A stretch of 54,017 bases of DNA from Anaerolinea sp. (GTDB lineage: Bacteria; Chloroflexota; Anaerolineae; SpSt-313), in NCBI GenBank assembly GCA_020725765.1, contig DYEI01000392.1, forward strand, positions 1-54,017, in the 5' to 3' direction. Positions 19,824-28,035 of this stretch are shown here, piece after piece (position 1 is the first letter of the stretch; every line of letters starts with the position of its first letter). The notes below the pieces were generated by a model. It did no database searches, had not been told where the DNA came from, and saw only the letters and a program-made list of their open reading frames with translations. The position numbers and the translations under genes are program-made.

Positions 19824-22274
19824 ATGGCAACCGGCTCTGTCGCCCGGGCTCGGTCGGCTCCTCGGACCCTGCGGATGCTCCAGCAGGTCTGGCCGGTAGT
19901 GGGTGCGGTCCTCCTGTGCGGGTTCGTGTGGGGCATCGCGCTCTGGTCCATTGCTGGTCAGGTGGGCCGCCCCTTCCCCGGCTTCCTCTACAATCCTGAG
20001 CGGGTTGTCAGCGGCTTTACGCCTCCGGGTTTTTCGGGACCGCAGGCCGGCCTCCGACCCTGGGACCAGATTGTGGCGGTGAATGGGCAGCACTGGCGTG
20101 AGATGCCCCGGCTGGTGCAGGAGGCGGGCATTGGCGGGACCCTGATCTACACTGTGGACCGGGCCGGGGAGCGTGTCGATGTCGTGGTGCCAACCATGGA
20201 GTTCACTCGTGGCATTATGGGGCGCTTCCTCCCGGGCTACATCGTCTCCTCACTCATCTTCGTGGCGATTGGCGTCTTTGTGTACCTGCGTAACCCCGGA
20301 GAACGGCTCAACCGATACCTGTTGGCATATCTTCTGGTCTGGGCCATCGGCGGGGGCGTGGTGTGGGAGAGCTTTCTAAGCCAGGAAAAACGGATGGCCT
20401 ACCTCCTGACACCCTACGCCGTCACAGCGCCCGTGGCGGGATGGGTCTTTTTCTGGAGCTTTCCTGCCGACCGTACCCGGCGTCGCTTTCTCGCGCGCTG
20501 GCCGTTGATCCAGGCCGTGGTAGCGTTGGGCGCTGGTGCCATTCTGACCATGCTCGCGGTGCGCGTGCTGGCCGATACGTTCGACAGGCAAGGCCTGTGG
20601 CGCCTGCTGGTGTGGCTGGAGGGCTGGCCTTACTACACTGTCTTTGCCCTCGGCTCGCTTCCGATGAAGATCGTGCCCCTCGCCGAGATCGCGCTGCGCA
20701 ACCGGGCGCGTCTCGTGCGGCAGCAGGCGGTCACGATGATCGTGGGCCTGGTCATCGGGCTCGCAGGGTGGTATGCTTTCGTCTGGACGCCGGCTGCGAT
20801 CCACACCCGGCCGGCGGCCGATACGCCGTGGGGCGGGCTGATCCCGGCTGTCTATCCGCTGTCGGTCGGCTATGCCGTCCTGCGCTATCAGCTGTTCGAT
20901 ATCCGCGTGGTAGTGCGCAAGGGATTGGTCTACTCGCTTGTCACCGCGACGCTGACGGCCGTTTTCGTGCTGCTGGCGCTGGTGACCGGCCGGGTCTTCC
21001 AGGCCCTCACGGGAGAGCCATCGTTCCTGGCGATGGTCTTCCCGGCGCTCCTGGTCGCCTTCCTGTTCCAGCCCGTGCGGGAGCGCATTCAGAGCCTGGT
21101 GGACCGTGCCTTCTTCCGGCGGGAGTACGAGGAGCGGCTGGCCGTGACCGCCTTCAGCCGGGGCCTTGCCACCCTGCGTGAGCGCAGTGAGGTCGTGCGC
21201 CTGGTGTGCGACACGGTGACCGAGACCCTGGGCTCGGCGGAGGCCGACCTCTGCCTGGCCGGCAGCGCCGGCTACAGGGCGGCCGTCGCCGGGGCGGAGC
21301 GGAGTCTCCTCGCCGACGGCCCACTGGTGGCCTGGCTTGAGCGCGAGCAACGGCCGCTTCAGCCGCAGCCCGAGGACGCTTCTCCCGCCGCAGAAGAGCT
21401 CTGCCGGATGGGGATGGCGCTCGCCGTCCCCCTTCTGCTCGGCAGCAGGCTGCTGGGGATCCTGGTGCTCGGAGAGAAGCGCTCGGGGGAGCCTTACAGC
21501 GATGCTGACCTCGAGCTCCTGTCGGCCCTTGGGTCGAGCGCGGCCCTCGCCCTGGAGAACGCCCGACTCCACGAGGAACGTGTGGACATCCTGCGCCAGC
21601 AGTTCATGCAGGTCGCAGCCGTCCAGGAGGAAGAACGTCGGCGGATCGCGCGTGAGCTCCACGACGGCGTCGGGCCGTCGCTGGCCAGCCTGAGGATCCG
21701 GCTCAGGACCCTGCACAAGCTCCTCGACCGGCAGCAGAGTCCTCTGGCGGCCGAAGTACAGGAGCTGTCCGATCAGGCGCAGGCCAACATCCGCGATATC
21801 CGACGCCTCATCTTCGATCTGCGACCGGCGGCTCTGGAGTTCGGCCTGGTAGCCGCCTTGCGGGAGCATGTAGCTCGCTACGAGCGGGATCAGGGCATCC
21901 GGGTGGATCTGGCGGTGCCCGACGTTACGTCGCCCCTGGCAGCCGTGCTGGAAGCAGCACTTTTCCGGATCGCGCAGGAGGCCCTCGCGAATGTGGCCAG
22001 ACACGCCCGGGCGAGAAGAGCTCAGGTTTCGCTGTCAACCGACGGTGGCCGCGTTACTCTGTCGGTTGTCGATGACGGGCAGGGTTTTGATGTGGAGGCG
22101 GCCCGCGATGGCAATCACCTCGGGCTCTGGAGCATGCAAAAGCGGGTCGAGCAGTTCGGAGGGTCGTTTCGGGTCGAGACCTGGCCCGGTCAGGGCACGC
22201 GCATCACGGTGATGATCCCCCTCGAGGCAGCGCACGCCCGCGCGGGTCGGCCAGGATCGGACAGGAGATGCTGA
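19824..22274 (+). CDS. NarL-type sensor histidine kinase (membrane, PDZ-like N-terminus, GAF, HisKA_3/HATPase)
   Basis: EEERRRIARELHDGVGPSLASLRIRLR; HARARRAQVSLSTDGGRVTLSVVDDGQGFD; PDZ-like GLRPWDQIVAVNGQHW. Confidence 0.9.
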   Translation: MATGSVARARSAPRTLRMLQQVWPVVGAVLLCGFVWGIALWSIAGQVGRPFPGFLYNPERVVSGFTPPGFSGPQAGLRPWDQIVAVNGQHWREMPRLVQEAGIGGTLIYTVDRAGERVDVVVPTMEFTRGIMGRFLPGYIVSSLIFVAIGVFVYLRNPGERLNRYLLAYLLVWAIGGGVVWESFLSQEKRMAYLLTPYAVTAPVAGWVFFWSFPADRTRRRFLARWPLIQAVVALGAGAILTMLAVRVLADTFDRQGLWRLLVWLEGWPYYTVFALGSLPMKIVPLAEIALRNRARLVRQQAVTMIVGLVIGLAGWYAFVWTPAAIHTRPAADTPWGGLIPAVYPLSVGYAVLRYQLFDIRVVVRKGLVYSLVTATLTAVFVLLALVTGRVFQALTGEPSFLAMVFPALLVAFLFQPVRERIQSLVDRAFFRREYEERLAVTAFSRGLATLRERSEVVRLVCDTVTETLGSAEADLCLAGSAGYRAAVAGAERSLLADGPLVAWLEREQRPLQPQPEDASPAAEELCRMGMALAVPLLLGSRLLGILVLGEKRSGEPYSDADLELLSALGSSAALALENARLHEERVDILRQQFMQVAAVQEEERRRIARELHDGVGPSLASLRIRLRTLHKLLDRQQSPLAAEVQELSDQAQANIRDIRRLIFDLRPAALEFGLVAALREHVARYERDQGIRVDLAVPDVTSPLAAVLEAALFRIAQEALANVARHARARRAQVSLSTDGGRVTLSVVDDGQGFDVEAARDGNHLGLWSMQKRVEQFGGSFRVETWPGQGTRITVMIPLEAAHARAGRPGSDRRC

Positions 22275-22921
22275 TGGACAGGATCGGCGTGCTGATCGCA
22301 GATGACCATACCCTCTTCCGTCGAGGGGTGCGCAAGATGCTCGAGGCCGAAGATGACATGAGCGTCCTTGGCGAAGCCGCTACGGGGCGTGAGACGCTGC
22401 AGCTGGCCCGCGAGCTGATGCCCGACGTCATCCTGATGGACATCCAGATGCCCGAGATGGACGGCATCGAGGCCACCCGCGTCCTGCATCGCGAGATGCC
22501 CCATGTCGGAATTGTCTTTGTGACCATGCATGCCAACGACGAGTTTGTTTTCCGCGGGCTCCAGGCGGGCGGTCGGGGCTATATCCTCAAAGATGCCGAT
22601 CCGGAGACCATGCTGCGGGCGATCCGTGCCGTCGCGCACGGGGAATCGCTCCTCGGCGCTGCCATCGCCCAAAAGGTCATGCGTCAGTTTGCCGCGCTCG
22701 ACAGAACCCCGACCCCTTTAGTGGACAGGCTGACCCCTCGAGAGACCGAGGTGCTGAGGCTGATCGCCGAGGGGATGAGCAACAGAGAGATCGCCGCCCG
22801 TCTTGTGCTCAGCGAGAAGACGGTCAAGAACCATATCAACAACATCTTCTCGAAGCTGCACCTCTACGACAGGACACAAGCCACTCTCTACGCGATTCGG
22901 ACGGGCCTGGCGAGGCCTTGA
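22268..22921 (+). CDS. NarL/FixJ-family DNA-binding response regulator
   Basis: VLIADDHTLFRRGVRKMLEAEDD, PDVILMDIQMPEMDG, LTPRETEVLRLIAEGMSNREIAARLVLSEKTVKNH. Confidence 0.95.
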   Translation: MLMDRIGVLIADDHTLFRRGVRKMLEAEDDMSVLGEAATGRETLQLARELMPDVILMDIQMPEMDGIEATRVLHREMPHVGIVFVTMHANDEFVFRGLQAGGRGYILKDADPETMLRAIRAVAHGESLLGAAIAQKVMRQFAALDRTPTPLVDRLTPRETEVLRLIAEGMSNREIAARLVLSEKTVKNHINNIFSKLHLYDRTQATLYAIRTGLARP

Positions 22922-23190
22922 GGCTCATCCCTGAACCACGCTGGCTCGACTGCGGTCACCTCATGGATGGCCCTGACAGGGAGCAGCGGGGCCACGCTGA
23001 GAATCAGGCGCACCGTCGCCTCCTCGTCTGCCTCCCACTCTGACAGGAAGCAGTCCCTCTCGGGCATGACCCAGCTGCGCAGCCACCTCGCGCTCCCGCC
23101 GCAGCCGTTGGCCAGCCTGCCGCCGATCTCGAGCAACTCGTCCTGGCTCGCTTCCGCGGGCAGCTCGTGCACCACGATAAAGGTTGCCAT
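22888..23190 (-). CDS. DUF4242-like small protein
   Basis: MATFIVVHELPAEASQDELLEIGGRLANGCGGSARWLRSWVMPERDCFLSEWEADEEATVR; resembles DUF4242 (nickel-binding-like) proteins. Confidence 0.65.
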   Translation of the reverse strand: MATFIVVHELPAEASQDELLEIGGRLANGCGGSARWLRSWVMPERDCFLSEWEADEEATVRLILSVAPLLPVRAIHEVTAVEPAWFRDEPQGLARPVRIA

Positions 23191-23330
23191 GGTATCTTCT
23201 CTCCTCATCACGGGCTCGTCACTAACCCCAGAATAGCGCGGGTGCTCCGGGCGGAGGAGGGCCTGAGGGCCCAGAGGTGGCGGGAAAGAGGACCCATGGC
23301 TTGCGGGTGCTGCAGACAGGCATATGCCTT

Positions 23331-23364
23331 GGGGCCACACGGCCTCGCGAGGCCGTGTGGCCCC
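23331..23364. terminator. Perfect 34-bp palindrome (17-bp arms, no loop) downstream of the kinase gene
   Basis: GGGGCCACACGGCCTCG|CGAGGCCGTGTGGCCCC. Confidence 0.6.
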
Positions 23365-23367
23365 GAA

Positions 23368-23408
23368 GCGTGGGTGCCGGCGGCGAATCTGGCCGCCAAC
23401 ACCCACGC
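23368..23408 (-). terminator. Second hairpin (17-bp stem, 7-nt loop) downstream of the kinase gene
   Basis: Arms GCGTGGGTGCCGGCGGC (23368-23384) and GCCGCCAACACCCACGC (23392-23408); in minus-strand RNA the two mismatches become G-U wobbles. Confidence 0.6.
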
Positions 23409-23452
23409 TCACAGAGCGCTCTTGGGCTGGGGGCACCTGGCGCCCGTGCGGG

Positions 23453-26400
23453 CTACGGTCCGGGCAGTTGTATCTTCCCGATCTCCCCTATGATCATCAG
23501 CATGCGAGTCGGGTAGTACAGCTTGATGTTGCCCTGCGCGTTGGGGGCGGACGGACTGCTCAGGGTAAAGATCCACATGTCGCCCCTATCCAGCTCGGCG
23601 TCAGGCGCATCGTACGCGACGGACAGCGGGCTCGGCCCCGTCTTGCTGGCATACGGGGCGCGATGCCACAGGCTGCTGATGTCCAGCGTGAGCTGGGCAG
23701 GCGCGCCGGTCCAGCTCGCCTCAGCCCGCAATGTGTCGGGGCTGTCGAGCAAAAGCCGGTGGGCCACCGCGACGCTGACGGAGCTGCCCTTGCCAGGGGC
23801 CACCGCAAACTGGCTGCTGAACATCGGACTGCTGGAGCCGCTCTCGTACTTGATCTGAATGTCCCCGCTGGCCTGGCCAGACCCAAAGCTGGCTACGGTC
23901 ACCCGCCACCAGTTGCCGGCGGCCAGGTCTGCCTCTGTGACGTTGTAGCTCACACTCAGGGGGCTCGTGCCATCCTGTCGCGCGTAGGCGCCTGCCTTGC
24001 CTGGACCGTTGATGATGAGCGAGAGCTGGCTCTGGGTGCCGCTCCACGCCGCCTGGACGTAGATCGGCCCGGCCTTGGTGAGGCGGATGTTATAGACCGT
24101 GCGCCTCTCCAGGAGGGTGATCGGATGCTCCCAGCTTGGCTGCGGCGTCGGCGTTGGCGTCGAAGCGGGAGCCGCGGTAGCCGTAGGTGCCAACACGCGC
24201 ACCTGCGTCTGCGCCCGCACCTCGCCACCTGCGTTCCGGGCCACGAGCGTGTAGACCGTGTCTGCCGAGGGGGCAGGCAGCTCGCGGGTGCCTACTGGCC
24301 CGACCGGCCCGAGGCCGGGCTCGATAGCGACCGAATCGGCGTTCTGCACGTCCCACGTCAGGTGCACGACCCCGCCGGTACCGAGGACTACCTCCGCTGG
24401 CTCGGCAGAAAACGCGTTGACCACAGGCGCGCTCGGGGCCGGCTCCTCGACAACGACCTCCTGCGACTTTTGCACCGTCTTGCCCTTGTTGACGGCTATC
24501 AGGGTGTAGCGGGTCGTGACCTGCGGCGTATCCTGCAACTCGCCCACGAGGTCCACCGTGCCGAAGGGCTGCAACGTGGCGCTCTCGGCGTTGCTCAGGC
24601 GCCATCGTATCGTCACCTGCTGGCCCTTGGTTACGGTTGTGGGGAAAACGGACCACTCCTCGACGACTGGCGCGCCTGGCTCCGGTTCAGGGGTCGCCGT
24701 AGGAGCGAGCACCGGCACGTTGACCTGCCGCTCGCTGCTGCCGAAGCGGTTGGTCGCAACCAGGGTAAAGCTGGTGGAGGTGCCAAACCCCTTTGGGAAG
24801 GTGTAGCTTCGCCGCGAGGCGTCGAGGCCGCTGACGAGCGGCCGCAGCTCGATGGTCTGGGCGTTCTGGACGACCCATCGCACCGTGACCGGCTGGCCAG
24901 CGAGGGGCGCCGGCGGGTCGACGGTAATGCTCTCGATCACGGGCGCCTTGAGGAGCAAGGACGCCACGGCGACGCAGAGGGCGATCAGCGGGAGGACCAC
25001 GAGCGGCGGCAGCCACGCCGGGATGAGCCCCCTGGACAGGATCTCGCCGGCGAGGGCATGGGCCTCGCCGGAAGCCGAGGCGACCTTGGCGGTGAAGGGG
25101 TGTGACTTCTGGCCACCGATCAGACGACGCTTGCGCGGCTGTGCACTGAACTCGGCGCTGGCAGACTGGCCCTCGGGGACGGTGAGCTGGATCTGCGAAG
25201 GCTCGAAGCGCAGGTCCTCGCCTTTCTCCTCGAGCGTCACCGTGTAGGAGTGGGGGCAGTTGCCCCTGTTCTCAATGGCCACGGTTCCCGGCCGGCCCGT
25301 GGCAAGCCTCTGGGGCCTCAGCTCGGCGTGTGACTGATAGAAGGGTGCCACAGTGAGCTTGACCGGCACTTCGGCAACCTGGTCCGGTGCATCCTGGCTG
25401 GTGATGCGGATGGTAAAGCCATAGGCGCCTGCCCGGCTCTCGGGCGTGCGCGGCGGCCGGATGGTCACGGTCACGGCCTGCTTGGCACCGGGGAGGAGGC
25501 GGATCAGCGGTGGCAAGGCTGGCACCCAGCTCGATGGCAGACCGGCTACCGAGACCTGGAAGTGGTCGACCACGGACCCCTGGTTGAGGATGGTCAGAGT
25601 GGCCGCTGCACTCCCACCGGGCTCGACGCTCAGCTCGGGCGTACCAACGAAGGCGGCGATGCGGCTCGGTGCCTTTGGCCCCTCGGGCGCACGCGGCGTG
25701 GCAACCGTGCCCGCCGTACCGACCGTCACCCCTTCGGGCCGTGTCGCGCGCTCAAGGCGCAGCCACACGTCGCCGATGCGCAGGGCCTTGTCGGGGGTCC
25801 AGACCTCGGGCACGCCGGGCAGCAGCTTGACGTTGCCCAGGAAGGTCCCGTTGGTGCTGTTCAGGTCGGTGACCCTGTAGTCCTTGCCATCGTACTGGAT
25901 GCGGGCATGCTGGCGTGAGACGTTGCCATAGTCCAGGGCCAGATCGTTCTGGGGTGCCCGGCCGATCGTCAGCTCCTGCTTTAGAGGCATTGTACGGAGG
26001 GTGCCATCCGGTAAGAGGATGGAGAGCCGGTCCTCGGTTGGCGGGGCGGCGGCCTGCGGGAACTCGGCCATGACCGAGGGTCCGCGGGAGGGTGCCGTCT
26101 CTATCACGGTGGCGGCCCCTTCGGCCGGCGCCACCGTGGGTGTGTCCAGGAGGGTGATCAGCACGCGCCCGAGCGCCTCGGCCATTGCGGCGGCATCCGG
26201 GAAGCGCCGGGCCGGGTCCTTGTCCAGCGTCCTGAGGATGACCTGCTCGAGGGCCTCCGGCAGGTCGGTGCGGAGCGATCTGGGCGGGGGCGGGGGCTCC
26301 TTGGTGTGGTACCGGATGGCCTCGGTGAGGGTGCGCGCCGGGAAGGGCAGACGGCCGACGGCGAGCTCGTAGAGGAGGATGCCAAGGGAGTAGACGTCGC

Positions 26401-27007
26401 TGCGGGCGTCTGTCTTTTCGCCAATGGCCTGCTCGGGGGACATGTAGGCAGGCGTGCCCATGGAGGTGCCCTCGAGCGTAACGAGGCCGCCCTCGGCGAG
26501 CTTGGCGAGGCCGAGGTCAGTGAGCACCGGGCGGAAGGGCAGCCCCTCGGAGGGCTCGGGTTTGAGCATGATGTTGTCGGGCTTGATATCCCTGTGGAGG
26601 ATGCCCTGCCGGTGTGCATAGTCGATGGCCAGGCAGACCTGACGCACGATCCGGATGGCGTCGGTGAGAGGAAGCTGCCTGCCGGCGCTCTGCAGTTCGG
26701 CGACAAAGCCGCGGAGGTTGTGTCCGCGTATGAGCTCCATCACGATGTAAAGGAGCGACTCGGACTGGCCGAAATCGTACACCTTGACGATGCCGGGGTG
26801 ATCGAGGCGGGCAGCGGTGCGGGCCTCCTGAAGGAAGCGCTCCTGGAAGTTTGGCTGCCTGGCAAAGTGGGCATGCATGACCTTGATGGCGACGTCGCGC
26901 TGAAGCGCGGCGTCGCGGGCACGGAACACGCCTCCCATGCCCCCTTCGCCTAAAAGCTCGACGATCTGGTAGCGATCCAGCCATTGCCCAACAAGTTGCT
27001 CGAGCAT
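23453..27007 (-). CDS. Ser/Thr protein kinase - FHA - Ig-like - TM - Ig-like/PPC-like repeat protein
   Basis: VELLGEGGMGGVFRARD..VAIKVM; HRDIKPDNIML; DLGLAK; GTPAYMSPEQA; FHA TIGRAPQNDLALDYGNVSRQHARI..DLNSTNGTFLG; TM LPPLVVLPLIALCVAVASLLL; extracytoplasmic repeats. Confidence 0.93.
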   Translation of the reverse strand: MLEQLVGQWLDRYQIVELLGEGGMGGVFRARDAALQRDVAIKVMHAHFARQPNFQERFLQEARTAARLDHPGIVKVYDFGQSESLLYIVMELIRGHNLRGFVAELQSAGRQLPLTDAIRIVRQVCLAIDYAHRQGILHRDIKPDNIMLKPEPSEGLPFRPVLTDLGLAKLAEGGLVTLEGTSMGTPAYMSPEQAIGEKTDARSDVYSLGILLYELAVGRLPFPARTLTEAIRYHTKEPPPPPRSLRTDLPEALEQVILRTLDKDPARRFPDAAAMAEALGRVLITLLDTPTVAPAEGAATVIETAPSRGPSVMAEFPQAAAPPTEDRLSILLPDGTLRTMPLKQELTIGRAPQNDLALDYGNVSRQHARIQYDGKDYRVTDLNSTNGTFLGNVKLLPGVPEVWTPDKALRIGDVWLRLERATRPEGVTVGTAGTVATPRAPEGPKAPSRIAAFVGTPELSVEPGGSAAATLTILNQGSVVDHFQVSVAGLPSSWVPALPPLIRLLPGAKQAVTVTIRPPRTPESRAGAYGFTIRITSQDAPDQVAEVPVKLTVAPFYQSHAELRPQRLATGRPGTVAIENRGNCPHSYTVTLEEKGEDLRFEPSQIQLTVPEGQSASAEFSAQPRKRRLIGGQKSHPFTAKVASASGEAHALAGEILSRGLIPAWLPPLVVLPLIALCVAVASLLLKAPVIESITVDPPAPLAGQPVTVRWVVQNAQTIELRPLVSGLDASRRSYTFPKGFGTSTSFTLVATNRFGSSERQVNVPVLAPTATPEPEPGAPVVEEWSVFPTTVTKGQQVTIRWRLSNAESATLQPFGTVDLVGELQDTPQVTTRYTLIAVNKGKTVQKSQEVVVEEPAPSAPVVNAFSAEPAEVVLGTGGVVHLTWDVQNADSVAIEPGLGPVGPVGTRELPAPSADTVYTLVARNAGGEVRAQTQVRVLAPTATAAPASTPTPTPQPSWEHPITLLERRTVYNIRLTKAGPIYVQAAWSGTQSQLSLIINGPGKAGAYARQDGTSPLSVSYNVTEADLAAGNWWRVTVASFGSGQASGDIQIKYESGSSSPMFSSQFAVAPGKGSSVSVAVAHRLLLDSPDTLRAEASWTGAPAQLTLDISSLWHRAPYASKTGPSPLSVAYDAPDAELDRGDMWIFTLSSPSAPNAQGNIKLYYPTRMLMIIGEIGKIQLPGP

Positions 27008-27065
27008 GTGTCCTCCATGATCTCAATCGGGTTGCTTCGCCCGGGCCAAGGCGCCTGGAGCAGGT

Positions 27066-28034
27066 CTAGCCGCCCACAATCTCCAGGCTATAGGTGGTGT
27101 GCGCTGGCTTGTTGGCGTCGATGATGCGCTCGATGGTGGCGCGGTCGACCTCCTGGCCCGGGCTCAGGCGCAGGCGCACCACAAAGTGGTAGGGGCGATC
27201 CTCTGGTTCGACGATCTCTGGCTCAATCCCCGTGTATATCTGCAGGTGCCGGGCGAGGCCGCGAGGGGTCCCCCGGCGCCGGTACAGCTCGGCCGCCTCG
27301 GCAAGGACGGCGCGGCGCTTGTCGAGCGGCCACTTCTCATCCAGCGTCAGCCCCAGCCAAGCGGCCAGCTGGTCCAGGAAGTGCGGCGGGGCAGTCCGTG
27401 GATCCAGGTAGAGGTCAAAGCTGTCCACCGTCTGCTCGATGGGGGCGAGAATGCCCTCGAAAGCCAGCAGGAAGCGCCCGAGGAACGGGTCGTGGTGATA
27501 GATGGGCGGCAGGTACCGCAGGTAGCGGCTCTCGTCCCGAGGGATGCCAAAGGTCTCGTCGTAGGGCAGAGCGGGAGTCGGCGGGGCGGGCGGTTCCGGC
27601 GGCCGCTCGGGCGGGCCCGGCCGGCGACGCCGCGATGGCCGCGGCGCCTCTTCCTCGGCCTGAGACGCTTCCTCGGGTGCGACGGGCGCCTCCCCAGCTG
27701 GCGCTTCGGGAGTCTCTGTCGGGATCGGCTCGAGGCGCAGCGCGTAGGGCCCGATGGTGAAGACATCGCGGTACGAGAGCCGGTGCGGGTCGCTTGGGGC
27801 GAGACGCTGTGCGCCGACAAAGGTCCCGTTGGAGCTGTTCAGGTCGATCAGCACGATCTCCTCGCCCTGAAAGAGGAGGCGTGCATGGTGGCGCGATACC
27901 AAGGGGTGCGCGAGCGGCAGGTCGTTGGTCTCGATGCGCCCGATGTTGTAGGGAGACCGGGTGATGGGCACGGTCTGCTCGCTTCCATCAGGGTTGGTGA
28001 TGTGCAGTAGGGCGAGGCCCTCGACTGGCTCCAT
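27066..28034 (-). CDS. FHA domain - gpI-like phage tail/baseplate protein fusion
   Basis: FHA: YNIGRIETNDLPLAHPLVSRHHARLLFQGEEIVLIDLNSSNGTFVG. Tail-I: SRYLRYLPPIYHHDPFLGRFLLAFEGILAPIEQTVDSFDLYLDPRTAPPHFLDQLAAWLGL...RRRGTPRGLARHLQIYTG. Confidence 0.87.
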   Translation of the reverse strand: MEPVEGLALLHITNPDGSEQTVPITRSPYNIGRIETNDLPLAHPLVSRHHARLLFQGEEIVLIDLNSSNGTFVGAQRLAPSDPHRLSYRDVFTIGPYALRLEPIPTETPEAPAGEAPVAPEEASQAEEEAPRPSRRRRPGPPERPPEPPAPPTPALPYDETFGIPRDESRYLRYLPPIYHHDPFLGRFLLAFEGILAPIEQTVDSFDLYLDPRTAPPHFLDQLAAWLGLTLDEKWPLDKRRAVLAEAAELYRRRGTPRGLARHLQIYTGIEPEIVEPEDRPYHFVVRLRLSPGQEVDRATIERIIDANKPAHTTYSLEIVGG

Positions 28035-28035
28035 G

